From Erythrobacter sp. SDW2 (GTDB lineage Bacteria; Pseudomonadota; Alphaproteobacteria; Sphingomonadales; Sphingomonadaceae), in contig NZ_CP090370.1 in the NCBI RefSeq assembly GCF_021431965.1, positions 2,108,001 through 2,172,000 of the forward strand: a stretch of 64,000 nucleotides of DNA. The letters run 5' to 3'. The translations under genes were made by a program, and so were the position numbers. This document shows positions 42,351-52,344 of this stretch, piece after piece. The notes below the pieces were generated by a model. The model saw only the letters and a program-made list of their open reading frames with translations, had not been told where the DNA came from and searched no databases. The stretch's first letter is position 1. Each line of letters opens with the position of its first letter.

Positions 42351-45136
42351 TAGAATTGCGTTCCTACATTGAAGCTGAAGAGTTTGGTGTCATCGCCCGG
42401 CTGCTTCCTGAGGGCGTAGGCGAAGTCGATCCGGAACGGACCGAACGGCGAATTCCAGTCGACCCCGATCCCGACCGAAATACGCGGCGCAGGACTATCG
42501 CCCAGAAAAACTTCCTGGAAAGGCGCGATATTGCTGACCAGCGGATCGTTGTTGGCGCTGGCGAGGCAAGCTGGCGGATTGGGGTTGATCGGGTTCGTGA
42601 CGGTTGTGATCGAGCCTGGTGCGGTGCCCGGCGTACACACCGGCGTACCGCCGCCTGGCGGGGTCACCAGCGTGGCGTTGTTGATCTGGGTATAGAGTGC
42701 CTGCCCATCGGCATTGCGGATCGGGATATCGATGCCGTCGGGGAACGGGCTGCTGTTGAGCAATGGCGTGGTGACATTGAACAGCGCGCCTACATCCATA
42801 AAGATTGACGGACGCAAACCAAGGTCGGCCGCCCCGCTGCCCAAAGGAATCTGCAATTCCGCCCGGGCAAGGTAGTAGGCATTTCCACCCAGCGCATCGT
42901 CCGAGATACGTTGACGGTCGGTCACCGCAATGAACTTGGTCGGATCGGTGCTGTCGGGATCATCGATCAGCGGCTGGCGCAGCACGCGCGGGCCAATGCC
43001 GCGAATGTCGAACCCGCGGATCTGCGGCTCACCGAGGAAGAACCGGTCGTTGAGGCGAACATCGTCAACCCCTGCCCCGCCACGGTCGGACAGCCCCTTG
43101 ATGTAGCCGCCTTCGGCCGAAAGCGAGAACACGAAATTGCCCAGAACCTGCCAGAACTTCTTGGCGCTGGCGCGGGCCTTGACGTATTTCACGTCGCCTC
43201 CCAGCCCGGCAAAGTCCACTCCGAAGGTCACTTGCTCGCCGCGGCTCGGACGATAACGGCTATTGAGCGTGTCGTAGATGAAGTTCGCACCCAGGATAGA
43301 GCTGGTGCGCTTGCCGATCACGTCGCACAGATAGCGGCCCGCGAGCAGCGGTTCGCAGGTCCGCACACCGTCGCCATCGAAGTCGGCAAAATAGGTGTTC
43401 TGGTCGAGCGAGATATCGTCGAAGTTCAGCGTATAGCTGCCCACCAGCGAGAGATACTCGCTGAGCGGCACGCCGACCCGGAGGGAGCCACCAGTCGTGG
43501 TCTGCTCGAAAGTGTTGTTGCGGCTCGACCCGATATAGTTGAAGCTGTTGAGGTCGCGGCGATAGATATCGGCCCCGAGCGAAATATTGCGGTCGAATAC
43601 ATAGGGCTCGACGAAACTGAGGTTGGCCGAACGCGAATAGCGCGACCATTGCACTCCGGCGCCAACCGTCTGGCCGCGACCGCGAAAGTTCTTCTGCTGG
43701 ATCGACGCAGCCAGCAGGAAGCTCTCGATCGACGAAAAACCGGCCGACAGCTGCAGCTGCCCGGTTGGCTGTTCCTCGACATTCGCCTCGAGTATGATGC
43801 GGTCGGGATCGTTCGTTTCCTTCTGCTCGATCTCGAACTGTTCCTGGAAATAGCCCAGCGAATTGATGCGGTTGGTCGAACGCTTGACCGCAAGGCTGTT
43901 GAACGCGTCGCCTTCGGCAATACGCATTTCGCGGCGGATGACCTTGTCCTGCGTCAGCGTGTTGCCGTTGACGTCGACCCGCTCGACATAGACGCGCGGC
44001 GCTTCGCTCAACACCAGCGTCACGTCCATCGTGCGTTTGTCCTGGTTGCGGGTGAACTGGGGACGGACGTCGGCGAAGGCATAGCCGAAAGTACCGGCCA
44101 GCTCGGTCAGCTGTTCGGAAATGTCCTCGATCGTCTTGGCGTTGTACCAGGCGTCCTGCTCGATCTTGAGCTGCGAAGTCATGGTATCGCTGTCGAAGTC
44201 GCGCAGGTTGGACTGCACCTTCACGTCACCGAACTTGTAGCGCTCGCCCTCCTCGACGACGTAAGTGATGATGAAGTCCTGCTTGTCCGGGGTAAGCTCG
44301 GCCACGGCCGAGACAACGCGGAAATCGACATAACCTTCGGTGAGGTAGAATTCGCGCAGCTTCTGCTGGTCGAAGGCCAGCCGGTCCGGGTCATAGGAGG
44401 TATTGCCGCTGAGGAAGTTCTTCAGCCGCGCTTCCTTCGTGACCATCTCGCCCTTGAGCTTGCCGTCGGAGAACACATCGTTGCCGATGATGTTGATCTG
44501 GCGGACCTTGGACTTGGGGCCTTCGTTGATCTCGAACACCAGGTCGACGCGGTTCTGGCTCAGCTGCACGGTCTTGGGCTCGACCGTAGCGGCAAAGCGG
44601 CCCTGGCGCTTGTAGAGCTCGATAATGCGGGCGACGTCGGCGCGAACCTTGGAACGGGTGAATATCTGGCGCGGGGCGAGCTTGATCTCGGGCGCGATCT
44701 TGTCTTCCTTGAGGCGCTTGTTGCCTTCGAGGATGATGCGGTTGATAACCGGGTTTTCGGTTACCTCGATGATCACATTGCCATTGTCGTTGCGGATTGT
44801 CGCGTTGGCGAACAATTCGGTGGCGTAAAGATCCTTGAGCGCCTGGTCGGCGTCGATCTGGGTGTAGACCTGGCCAGGACGCAGGCGGATGTAGGTCAGG
44901 ATGGTATCAGGCTCGAGCCGCTGGGCGCCCTGCACCGAAATGGTCTGGATGACTTCGCCGGGTGCCACTTGCGGTGCGGGCTGGGCCATGCTGGTTGCCG
45001 CCCCGCCGTCTTGCGCCATTGCCGAAACCGGCACACCGGCAAGAATGGTCCCTGAAAGAAGGGCGAAGGCCCACTGCGGCTTGCCGCGCGAGAGAGTGCG
45101 CGAAACAGGGGTAGAACCCATATCGGTGCCGTTCAT
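42350..45136 (-). CDS. bamA: Outer-membrane protein assembly factor BamA
   Basis: 928 residues. A signal peptide ends near AMAQ (42), then come five POTRA domains (from about 60 to 480) and a 16-strand barrel ending in FNVGTQF. The L6 motif is IRGFDIRGIGPR (VRGF type). The barrel has a Cys pair in RTCEPLLAGRYLC and a large loop of about 80 residues before the last strands with another Cys pair (VCTPG...PACLAS). BamA folds and inserts beta-barrel proteins. It follows rseP by 166 bp and is coupled to skp. Confidence 0.96.
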   Translation of the reverse strand: MNGTDMGSTPVSRTLSRGKPQWAFALLSGTILAGVPVSAMAQDGGAATSMAQPAPQVAPGEVIQTISVQGAQRLEPDTILTYIRLRPGQVYTQIDADQALKDLYATELFANATIRNDNGNVIIEVTENPVINRIILEGNKRLKEDKIAPEIKLAPRQIFTRSKVRADVARIIELYKRQGRFAATVEPKTVQLSQNRVDLVFEINEGPKSKVRQINIIGNDVFSDGKLKGEMVTKEARLKNFLSGNTSYDPDRLAFDQQKLREFYLTEGYVDFRVVSAVAELTPDKQDFIITYVVEEGERYKFGDVKVQSNLRDFDSDTMTSQLKIEQDAWYNAKTIEDISEQLTELAGTFGYAFADVRPQFTRNQDKRTMDVTLVLSEAPRVYVERVDVNGNTLTQDKVIRREMRIAEGDAFNSLAVKRSTNRINSLGYFQEQFEIEQKETNDPDRIILEANVEEQPTGQLQLSAGFSSIESFLLAASIQQKNFRGRGQTVGAGVQWSRYSRSANLSFVEPYVFDRNISLGADIYRRDLNSFNYIGSSRNNTFEQTTTGGSLRVGVPLSEYLSLVGSYTLNFDDISLDQNTYFADFDGDGVRTCEPLLAGRYLCDVIGKRTSSILGANFIYDTLNSRYRPSRGEQVTFGVDFAGLGGDVKYVKARASAKKFWQVLGNFVFSLSAEGGYIKGLSDRGGAGVDDVRLNDRFFLGEPQIRGFDIRGIGPRVLRQPLIDDPDSTDPTKFIAVTDRQRISDDALGGNAYYLARAELQIPLGSGAADLGLRPSIFMDVGALFNVTTPLLNSSPFPDGIDIPIRNADGQALYTQINNATLVTPPGGGTPVCTPGTAPGSITTVTNPINPNPPACLASANNDPLVSNIAPFQEVFLGDSPAPRISVGIGVDWNSPFGPFRIDFAYALRKQPGDDTKLFSFNVGTQF

Positions 45137-45302
45137 TGCGGAAATTGTCCCGTCCAGTTTCTGTCCCGGCCCGGATCCTCACCTGCGAGATAACGCATCG
45201 GATGCCGGATCACTTGATCCGCCGCCCTGTGCCCGATGCGTCGCCCCCAATCAAGCAGGAGAGTGCCCATTGGACCCTCTGATGCCGCCCTGTCCCCCAC
45301 TA

Positions 45303-46439
45303 TCACCCGAACGGTGACAGCGAAACCAGGTCGTTGAAAGTGACGAACAGCATCAGCATGAGCACGAGAGCCATGCCGGTGCGATACGCCCATTCCATCC
45401 CACGTGCGCCAACCGGCTTCCTGCGGACAGCCTCTGCCGCGTAGAAAGCCAGGTGCCCGCCGTCGAGGCCCGGGATTGGCAGCAGGTTGATGAATGCCAA
45501 GTTAAGCGAAATCAGCGCGGCGAAATTGACGAAGGAGAGCCAGCCCAGACTGAGCTGTTCGCCGGAATACTTGGCAATCTTGATCGGCCCGCCGAGCTCC
45601 TTGACCGAGCGCTGGCCAGTCACGATCTGCTTGATCCCGGTGACCATCATAACGGTCATGCGGCCGGTTTCCTCGACCGCAAGCCCGACCGAGCTGAACA
45701 GGCCCTGCGGCACGAATTCGGTCTCGGCCTCCGCGGCCTGAATGCCGATCAGCCCGATGCGCGAAGGATTGCCGAAGCGGTCGGTCACTTCCATGCTCAT
45801 GGTGCGGACGGAAAAATCGAGTGGCTTGCCATCGCGCTCGACCCGCACGCCCAGCACCTCATCGGGATAGGCCATGACGGCTTGCTGCACGTCCATCAGC
45901 TTGTCGACGCGCTTGCCTTCGATGGCCACGATCCGGTCGCCAAGCTCGATCCCTGCCTTCCGGGCGGGCGAACCTTCAGGGAATGCAGCAATGGTCAGCT
46001 GCTGTTCGGCATCCTTTGCCACGGGATAACCGATCGCCATGAAGAAGCCTGCGAAGATCGCCAGCGTCACGAGAATATTCGCCACCGGCCCGGCGGCAAC
46101 GATCAGCGCCCGCTTGCCGAGCGAAGCGTGGTGGAAACTACCCTCGCGCTCCGCTTCGCCAGCGGCGGCGATCGCATCGCTGTCGGGCACGCTCGCAGGG
46201 TTCATGTCGCCCTTGAACTGGACATAGCCGCCCAGCGGCAGGACGGAGAGCCGCCAGCGGGTGCCGTGTCTGTCGGTAAAGCCCGCGATTTCCTTGCCGA
46301 AGCCGATGGAGAAGATATCGGCCTTCACCCCCGACCAGCGGCCGACCAGGTAGTGACCCAGCTCGTGCAGCGTGATCAGCGGCCCCAGCAGCAGCAGGAA
46401 GCCGAGGATATACATCCAGAAAGGCGGCGATTCGAACAT
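45303..46439 (-). CDS. rseP: Intramembrane zinc metalloprotease RseP (site-2 protease)
   Basis: 378 residues with four membrane helices. The zinc motif HELGH (His25, Glu26, His29) is in TM1, a PDZ domain lies in the middle (GSPARKAGIELGDRIVAIEG), and the LDGG motif in PIPGLDGGHL is in TM3. It cleaves anti-sigma factors and signal peptide remnants in the membrane. It starts 1 bp after the dxr stop. One PDZ domain is seen, as in many alphaproteobacterial forms; E. coli has two. Confidence 0.95.
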   Translation of the reverse strand: MFESPPFWMYILGFLLLLGPLITLHELGHYLVGRWSGVKADIFSIGFGKEIAGFTDRHGTRWRLSVLPLGGYVQFKGDMNPASVPDSDAIAAAGEAEREGSFHHASLGKRALIVAAGPVANILVTLAIFAGFFMAIGYPVAKDAEQQLTIAAFPEGSPARKAGIELGDRIVAIEGKRVDKLMDVQQAVMAYPDEVLGVRVERDGKPLDFSVRTMSMEVTDRFGNPSRIGLIGIQAAEAETEFVPQGLFSSVGLAVEETGRMTVMMVTGIKQIVTGQRSVKELGGPIKIAKYSGEQLSLGWLSFVNFAALISLNLAFINLLPIPGLDGGHLAFYAAEAVRRKPVGARGMEWAYRTGMALVLMLMLFVTFNDLVSLSPFG

Positions 46440-46440
46440 C

Positions 46441-47595
46441 TCAGGCAGTCTCCAGCAGTGCGGCGGTGCGCACCCGCGTCTCGCTGTCTAGCGCAAGGAC
46501 CTCGTCGAGCGAAGCCGGGGCAGAGGATACGGCGGTTTGATTGAGGATCTGTTCCACCGATAGGGCAATGCGGGTGAACGGTATCTGACCGGCAAGGAAG
46601 GCGGCAACGGCCACTTCATTGGCGGCATTGAGCATGGCCGGGGCCGCCCCGCCCGCCTGCGCCGCCTCGCGCGCCAGCCTTGTGGCAGGGAACCGCACTT
46701 CGTCCGGGGCAAAGAAGGTCAGTTCGCCCAAGGCCACAAGGTCGAGCGGCTTGCACGGCGTTTGCATCCGCCGCGGCCAGGCGAGACAAGAGGCAATCGG
46801 CACCTTCATGTCCGACGGGCCCAGCTGGGCCAGTGTCGAGCCATCGCGATATTCGACCATCGAATGGATCACGCTCTGCGGGTGGACCACGATCCTGATC
46901 CTGTCGAGCCCGACCGGGAACAGGTGCCACGCCTCGATCAGCTCCAGCCCCTTGTTGAACATGGTGGCGCTGTCGACGCTGATCTTGGCGCCCATCGACC
47001 AGTTGGGATGCGCCACCGCCTGCGCCGGGGACACATGGTGGAGTTCCTCCGCCGAAAGCGTGCGCAGTGGCCCGCCGCTGGCGGTCAGCGTGATCCAGCG
47101 CACATCCTCGATGGCATTGCCGGCAAGGCACTGGAAAATTGCGTTATGCTCGCTGTCGACCGGCAGCAGTGTCGCGCCATGCTTGGCGACCGCGGCAGTC
47201 ATCACGTCGCCCGCCGAGACCAGCGCTTCCTTGTTGGCGAGGGCAATGGTGCCGCCCTGCTCGATGGCCGCCATCACCGGGCCGAGCCCGGCACAGCCGA
47301 CAATGGCAGCGACAGTGATGTCGACAGGGCGCGAGGCGACTTCGCACAGCGCCGCCCTGCCCCCGGCTGCCTCGATCCCGCTGCCCGCAAGCGCCTCGCG
47401 CAAGTCCGGCAGGCAAGCCTCGTCGGCCACTACCGCCACCTTGGCGGAGAACTCGCGGGCGAGCGCCGCCAGCTCGGCCACGTTGCCATTGGCCGTCAGG
47501 GCCTCGACCTGCCACGCGGCGCGATCCTGCCGGATCAGGTCAAGCGTCGAGGTACCGACTGAGCCGGTAGCACCAAGGAGAGTGATCGAACGCAT
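46441..47595 (-). CDS. dxr: 1-deoxy-D-xylulose 5-phosphate reductoisomerase
   Basis: 384 residues. The NADPH-binding GATGSVGTSTLDLI is at the N-terminus, and substrate and metal residues lie in LPVDSEHNAIFQCL and PNWSMGAKISVDSATM. It makes MEP, the committed step of the isoprenoid pathway, feeding undecaprenyl synthesis by uppS in the same cluster. Confidence 0.97.
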   Translation of the reverse strand: MRSITLLGATGSVGTSTLDLIRQDRAAWQVEALTANGNVAELAALAREFSAKVAVVADEACLPDLREALAGSGIEAAGGRAALCEVASRPVDITVAAIVGCAGLGPVMAAIEQGGTIALANKEALVSAGDVMTAAVAKHGATLLPVDSEHNAIFQCLAGNAIEDVRWITLTASGGPLRTLSAEELHHVSPAQAVAHPNWSMGAKISVDSATMFNKGLELIEAWHLFPVGLDRIRIVVHPQSVIHSMVEYRDGSTLAQLGPSDMKVPIASCLAWPRRMQTPCKPLDLVALGELTFFAPDEVRFPATRLAREAAQAGGAAPAMLNAANEVAVAAFLAGQIPFTRIALSVEQILNQTAVSSAPASLDEVLALDSETRVRTAALLETA

Positions 47596-47599
47596 CGTC

Positions 47600-48298
47600 T
47601 CAGCCGCCGAAATAGCCGAACAGCACGCCGATGACGATGCTTACAGGCAGCAAGCCGTCGACCCGGTCGAACACGCCGCCGTGCCCTGGAATCAGCTTCG
47701 AGGAGTCCTTCACCCCCGCCTTGCGCTTGAGCCAGCTCTCGAAGAAGTCGCCGCATTGCGCGACAACCGCAAGGCCCGCGCCGAGGGAGGCGATGGTGAG
47801 GAACTCGACGCGGTTCTCCGACAGGATTTCGGACACCGTGCCGAAACCGCCGATGAAGTAGTAGACCGTGCCCAGGATGACGAGGAAAATTGCTGCGCCC
47901 GCCATGCCGCCCAGCAGCCCGGCCCATGTCTTGGACGGGCTGATCGCGGGTGCAATCTTCGGCCCACCGATGCTGCGGCCGGCGAAATAGGCAAAAACGT
48001 CAGTGAACACGACCGTCCCCACCGCTGCGCCGAAGAACAGCAAGGGCAATTGCAGCATCATCCAGACAGCCAGCCCGATATAGGCCGCACCGGCGATGAT
48101 GCCCGCGATCCGGAACGAAGGGTTGGCGGTCGCCTTCATCGCCAGCAGGACGAATTCGGCGAAGCACAACGCGCCGACCACCAGCACCAGCCATTGCAGG
48201 TAGGGGTCGTTGTTCCAGATCGCCGCGCCAAGGATGGCGAGCATTAACACGGCGGACACCAACCGCACCGGCAGGTCGGACTTGGGCTTTGCCGTCAC
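47600..48298 (-). CDS. cdsA: Phosphatidate cytidylyltransferase
   Basis: 232 residues from a GTG at 48298, four bases after the uppS stop. About six membrane helices; the family signature SPSKTWAGLLGG and the final GHGGVFDRVDGL with catalytic Asp are present. It makes CDP-diacylglycerol for pgsA and pssA, both also in this window. An ATG inside uppS would add 33 residues that do not look like the family. Confidence 0.93.
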   Translation of the reverse strand: MTAKPKSDLPVRLVSAVLMLAILGAAIWNNDPYLQWLVLVVGALCFAEFVLLAMKATANPSFRIAGIIAGAAYIGLAVWMMLQLPLLFFGAAVGTVVFTDVFAYFAGRSIGGPKIAPAISPSKTWAGLLGGMAGAAIFLVILGTVYYFIGGFGTVSEILSENRVEFLTIASLGAGLAVVAQCGDFFESWLKRKAGVKDSSKLIPGHGGVFDRVDGLLPVSIVIGVLFGYFGG

Positions 48299-48302
48299 AA
48301 CA

Positions 48303-48986
48303 CTAGCGTCCGCCAAAGCGTCTCTCCCGATTGGCAAATTCTCCCAGTGCCTGCGCCAGGTGCGCGGGCGTGAAGTCGGGCCACAGCGTATCGACAAACA
48401 TCATCTCGGCATAGGCCGCCTGCCACAGCAGGAAATTCGACAGCCTAACCTCGCCGCTGGTGCGGATCAGCAGGTCGAGCGGCGGCAATCCGGCGGAGAA
48501 CAGGTTGGCCTCGATGCTTTCCTGCGTGATCTCGCCGCTGGCCGCCGCAGCTTTGGCAGCATGGACGATTTCCGCCTGCCCGCCATAGTTGAGCGCGACG
48601 GCCAGCGTGCGCGAGCCCTTGGCGGTCTGCTCCAGCGCGTCTTCCAGCATCGCGACGATATCGGGCGCCAGCGCGCGCCAGTCACCGAGGATATGCAGCT
48701 TTACATCGTTGGCGATGAATTCGGCTAGGTCGGATTTTATGAACTTGCGCATCAGGTCCATCAGGTCGTCGACCTCTTCCTCCGGCCGCTTCCAGTTTTC
48801 CGAGCTGAAGGCATAGAGCGTCAGGCACTCGACTGACGTATCCTTGAGGCCGCGCACCAGTTCGCGCACCGCTTCCACGCCCTTGCGATGCCCCATCGCG
48901 CGGGGCAGGTGCTTTCGCTTGGCCCAGCGGCCATTGCCATCCATTATGATGGCGACATGGCGGGCCTGTTGAGCGCCCTCGGTCAC
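48303..48986 (-). CDS. uppS: Undecaprenyl diphosphate synthase
   Basis: 227 residues, cis-prenyltransferase. The diphosphate-binding MDGNGRWAK includes catalytic Asp16. The Phe/Ser-rich FSSENWKRP and the late RTSGEVRLSNFLLWQ motif are present. It makes the C55 lipid carrier for peptidoglycan. It lies between frr (25 bp away) and cdsA (4 bp away) in the standard order. Confidence 0.97.
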   Translation of the reverse strand: MTEGAQQARHVAIIMDGNGRWAKRKHLPRAMGHRKGVEAVRELVRGLKDTSVECLTLYAFSSENWKRPEEEVDDLMDLMRKFIKSDLAEFIANDVKLHILGDWRALAPDIVAMLEDALEQTAKGSRTLAVALNYGGQAEIVHAAKAAAASGEITQESIEANLFSAGLPPLDLLIRTSGEVRLSNFLLWQAAYAEMMFVDTLWPDFTPAHLAQALGEFANRERRFGGR

Positions 48987-49011
48987 AATCTTCCCCCGAA
49001 TATCACGACGC

Positions 49012-49569
49012 TCACTGCGTCATGATTTCCTTTTCCTTGGCCTCGGCGGCGCTGTCGGTTTCGGCGACATATTTGTCGGTCAGCTTCTGGACCTCGTCCT
49101 CGGCGCGCTTGCGCTCGTCCTCCGAGATTTCCTTCTTCTTCTCGTCTTCCTTGAGCGCTTCGTTGGCGTCGCGGCGGACGTTGCGGATCGCGACCTTGGC
49201 CTTCTCGGCATATTGTCCGGCGAGCTTGGCCAGTTCCTTGCGGCGTTCCTCGGTCAGGTCGGGCAGCGGCAGGCGGATGGTCTGGCCATCGATCATCGGG
49301 TTGAGGCCAAGATTGGCCTTGGCGATGCCCTTCTCCACCGCGGTCAGGTTCGACTTGTCCCACACCTGCACGCTCAGCATGCGCGGCTCGGGCGCGGAAA
49401 CGGTCGCCACCTGGTTAAGCGGCATCATCGCGCCATAGACTTCGCACACCACCGGATCGAGCAGGCTGGTGTTGGCGCGTCCGGTGCGCAGGCCGCCAAG
49501 GTCGCTCTTGAGGGCTTCCACTGCGCCCTTCATGCGGCGTTCCACGTCCGCCTTGTCATACTTGGCCAT
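49012..49569 (-). CDS. frr: Ribosome recycling factor
   Basis: 185 residues, the standard length, with the family opening YDKADVERRMKGAVEALK and LRTGRANTSLLDPV. A long coiled coil near the C-terminus contains the EEERKRAEDEVQ-like segment. With EF-G it splits post-termination ribosomes. It lies 24 bp behind pyrH in the same operon. Confidence 0.97.
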   Translation of the reverse strand: MAKYDKADVERRMKGAVEALKSDLGGLRTGRANTSLLDPVVCEVYGAMMPLNQVATVSAPEPRMLSVQVWDKSNLTAVEKGIAKANLGLNPMIDGQTIRLPLPDLTEERRKELAKLAGQYAEKAKVAIRNVRRDANEALKEDEKKKEISEDERKRAEDEVQKLTDKYVAETDSAAEAKEKEIMTQ

Positions 49570-49593
49570 TGTCAGTCTTCCTTCTTCACGCCC

Positions 49594-50310
49594 TTATTTC
49601 TTAACAATGGTCTGGGCGCCCTCGCCCGCCAGCACCCGCGCGAGATTGCCCTTTTCGCGGATCGAGAAGACCACGATCGGGATATCGTTGTCGCGGCAGA
49701 GCGCCACGGCAGAGGCGTCCATCACCTTGAGATTATCAGCCAGCACCTTGTCGTAACTGACTGTGTCATAACGTTTTGCATCGGGGTTCTTCTTGGGGTC
49801 GCTGTCATAGACCCCGTCGACGCTGGTCCCCTTGAGCAGCGCATCGCAACGCATTTCCGCCGCGCGGAGCGCCGCGCCGCTGTCGGTGGTGAAATAGGGC
49901 GCGCCAACCCCGGCGGCAAAAATCACCACGCGGCCCTTCTCGAGATGCCGCTCGGCGCGGCGGCGGATCACCGGTTCGCACACCTGGTCCATCTGCACCG
50001 CACTCTGCACCCGGGTCTGCACGCCCAGTTGTTCGAGCGCGTTCTGCATCGCCAGCGCGTTCATCACCGTCGCCAGCATCCCCATGTAGTCGGCCTGCGC
50101 CCGGTCCATGCCCTGGGCCGCGCCCGCCATGCCGCGGAAAATGTTGCCCCCGCCGATAACCAGGCAGATCTGCAAACCGCGATCCTTGGCCGCCTTCACT
50201 TCCTTGGCCAGTTCCATGACAAAGGAGGGATCGATGCCAAACTGCTGGTCCCCCATCAGGACTTCGCCCGAGAGTTTCAGGAGAATGCGTTTGGCGGAGG
50301 TGAGCGGCAT
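49594..50310 (-). CDS. pyrH: UMP kinase
   Basis: 238 residues, amino-acid-kinase fold: [11 protein letters not shown] at the N-terminus, GGGNIFRG for UMP binding, and the [12 protein letters not shown] segment. It phosphorylates UMP to UDP. The ATG at 50310 is used. Usually tsf lies directly upstream; here 3 kb with three hydrolase genes intervene. Confidence 0.97.
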   Translation of the reverse strand: MPLTSAKRILLKLSGEVLMGDQQFGIDPSFVMELAKEVKAAKDRGLQICLVIGGGNIFRGMAGAAQGMDRAQADYMGMLATVMNALAMQNALEQLGVQTRVQSAVQMDQVCEPVIRRRAERHLEKGRVVIFAAGVGAPYFTTDSGAALRAAEMRCDALLKGTSVDGVYDSDPKKNPDAKRYDTVSYDKVLADNLKVMDASAVALCRDNDIPIVVFSIREKGNLARVLAGEGAQTIVKK

Positions 50311-50425
50311 GGGCGGCGAGAATCCGTGCTGATAAAGGGATGGCGGTTCCCTTAGCGAGCAAGCTACAACCGCGCAAAGGGAAAGGGGCTGCAGGTCCTG
50401 TGCAGGAACGGGGGAGGTTCGAGCG

Positions 50426-51493
50426 ATGAAACGTAAGCTGCTGTTCGGGGTCTTGCTGCTGATCGTGGCTGCGGCCGGGCTAACGGTGCTGTTCCAGAAG
50501 CAGATTGGCGAGCGGCTGTTCGCGCAAGGTGCCGCCAGCCGGATCGACAATGCTGGCCTGGATCTTGGCGATGGCCTGCATTTGATCCTGTGCGGAACCG
50601 GTTCGCCCCTGCCCAACCCCGACCGCGCCGGGCCGTGCAATGTGGTGGTGGCCGACGACCAGGCCTTCGTCGTCGACATCGGCGAAGGCGGCGCGCGCAA
50701 TCTCAACCTGATCGGCTTCGATATCGCCTCGCTCGACGGGCTGCTGCTGACCCATTTCCATTCCGACCATATCGACGGCATGGGACCGCTGGCGCTGTTC
50801 TACTGGACGCAAGGATCGGCCACGGCACCGCTGCCGCTCATCGGGCCGCAAGGGGTGGAGCGTGTTGCCGATGGGTTCAACGCCGCCTACGCGCTCGACC
50901 ACGGTTACCGGGTGGCGCACCATGGTACCGACATCGTCCCCGAGACCGGCGGCGGGCTGCGCGCCATGCCCTTTGCAATTGGCGAGCAGCCGGTGGTGGT
51001 GCTGGAGCGCGGGGGCCTCAGGATCACCGCCTTCCGCGTCGATCACGATCCGGTGCGGCCAAGCGTCGGTTATCGCTTCGACTACAAGGGCAGATCGATC
51101 GTGATCAGCGGCGATGCCGCGCGCTCGCCAATGCTGGATCGGGCCGCCAAGGGCGCCGATATCCTCGTCCACGATGCACTCCAACCCGGGCTGGTCGGTG
51201 CCATGACCAGTGCGCTGGAAGCCGACGGTCAGGCCAACACCGCCAAGATCACCCGCGACATCCTCGATTACCATGCCTCACCCGAAGATGCGGCCAGAAG
51301 CGCACAGGTGGCCGGGGTCGGGCGGCTGGTGCTTTCGCACCTTGTCCCTCCGATCCCCAATGCGTTCTTCTATCCGGCCTTCATCGGCGATGCGGCGACA
51401 TATTTCGAGGGCGAGATCACCGTGGGTGAGGACGGAATGGTGTTTTCGCTGATGCCAGACACATCTGCAATCAAGCTGGGGAAGCGATTGTGA
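50426..51493 (+). CDS. MBL-fold metallo-hydrolase, membrane-anchored or exported
   Basis: 355 residues. An N-terminal hydrophobic segment (about 4-22) suggests an anchor or signal peptide. The metallo-beta-lactamase motif HFHSDHIDG is complete, with later ligands in GDAARSP and LSHLVPP, the pattern of RNase Z/arylsulfatase-like enzymes. The substrate is unknown. Its stop overlaps the GTG start of the metallophosphoesterase (GTGA), so the two form an operon, inserted on the opposite strand within the tsf-pyrH interval. Confidence 0.85.
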   Translation: MKRKLLFGVLLLIVAAAGLTVLFQKQIGERLFAQGAASRIDNAGLDLGDGLHLILCGTGSPLPNPDRAGPCNVVVADDQAFVVDIGEGGARNLNLIGFDIASLDGLLLTHFHSDHIDGMGPLALFYWTQGSATAPLPLIGPQGVERVADGFNAAYALDHGYRVAHHGTDIVPETGGGLRAMPFAIGEQPVVVLERGGLRITAFRVDHDPVRPSVGYRFDYKGRSIVISGDAARSPMLDRAAKGADILVHDALQPGLVGAMTSALEADGQANTAKITRDILDYHASPEDAARSAQVAGVGRLVLSHLVPPIPNAFFYPAFIGDAATYFEGEITVGEDGMVFSLMPDTSAIKLGKRL

Positions 51494-52344
51494 ACCTCAC
51501 TCGCTGGCTGGGTCTGGCCGCGCTTCTCGCTGGCCTGGTGGGCGGCAAGGCGCTGTTCGATACATTAAGCGATCCCGTGGTAATGCAAACCTCGCTCGGC
51601 ACACGCGCGCTGCCTGTCGGTGCGCAGCCCGTCACCATAGCACTGATCAGTGACATCCATGTTGCGGGCCCCGATATGCCGCCGTCACGACTGAAACGCA
51701 TCGTCAGGCAGATCAACCGGTTGCAGCCCGATCTTGTGATGATTGCTGGCGACCTGATCAGCGAGAAGCGTCTCTCCACGCACGTTTACTCAGCCGAAGA
51801 GGTTGTCGAGCCGCTAGGCCGTTTGCGAGCTCCGCTGGGCACTGTTCTGGTGCCCGGAAATCACGACCACTGGTTCGACCTGCCTGCCCTCGAAGTCGAA
51901 CTCATGCAGCGCAACATTCGCGTACTCCGCAACGACGCGCTGCAAATAGGCCCGCTAGCCGTCGGAGGGCTCGACGACGATTTCACCCGCCACGGCGATG
52001 TCCGCAAGACTCTGGCGGCGATGGACGGACTCAGGGGGCCGCGCGTGATGCTGAGCCACAGCCCCGATCCCTTTCCCGATATGCCGTCCGATGTCGTGCT
52101 GTTTCTCGCCGGACACACCCACTGCGGCCAGATCGCTTATCCGTGGGGCGGCGCGCCAGCCACCATGTCGGATTACGGAAATCGCTATGCCTGCGGCCGG
52201 ATCGACGAGCGTGGCAAGGTGCTGGTCACCAGCGCTGGGCTCGGAACGAGCCTTGTCCCTGTACGGCTTTTCACCCGGCCGGAAATCTGGCTGATTACCT
52301 TGAAGCCTGGATTGCTGGCAGAAGGCGCAACAGCCCGCGAGTGA
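51490..52344 (+). CDS. Metallophosphoesterase (YaeI-like), membrane-anchored
   Basis: 284 residues with an N-terminal hydrophobic helix (5-22), then the calcineurin-like metal motifs SDIHVA, AGDLIS, PGNHDHW and GHTHCGQ in order. The layout resembles YaeI/YkuE, membrane-proximal phosphohydrolases some of which act on lipid-linked substrates. It starts with GTG, coupled to the MBL gene. Its last 50 bp overlap the end of the convergent esterase gene. Confidence 0.88.
   Translation: MNLTRWLGLAALLAGLVGGKALFDTLSDPVVMQTSLGTRALPVGAQPVTIALISDIHVAGPDMPPSRLKRIVRQINRLQPDLVMIAGDLISEKRLSTHVYSAEEVVEPLGRLRAPLGTVLVPGNHDHWFDLPALEVELMQRNIRVLRNDALQIGPLAVGGLDDDFTRHGDVRKTLAAMDGLRGPRVMLSHSPDPFPDMPSDVVLFLAGHTHCGQIAYPWGGAPATMSDYGNRYACGRIDERGKVLVTSAGLGTSLVPVRLFTRPEIWLITLKPGLLAEGATARE

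Noticed and set aside
42911-45055. A 714-codon open frame on the plus strand opposite bamA
   Set aside because: It is antisense to a complete bamA with signal peptide, POTRA and barrel motifs. High GC content leaves antisense frames open, and the translation shows no domain.
49594-50781. An N-terminally extended UMP kinase
   Set aside because: The extra residues are antisense to the MBL-fold gene and do not belong to the kinase. The ATG at 50310 fits the family length.
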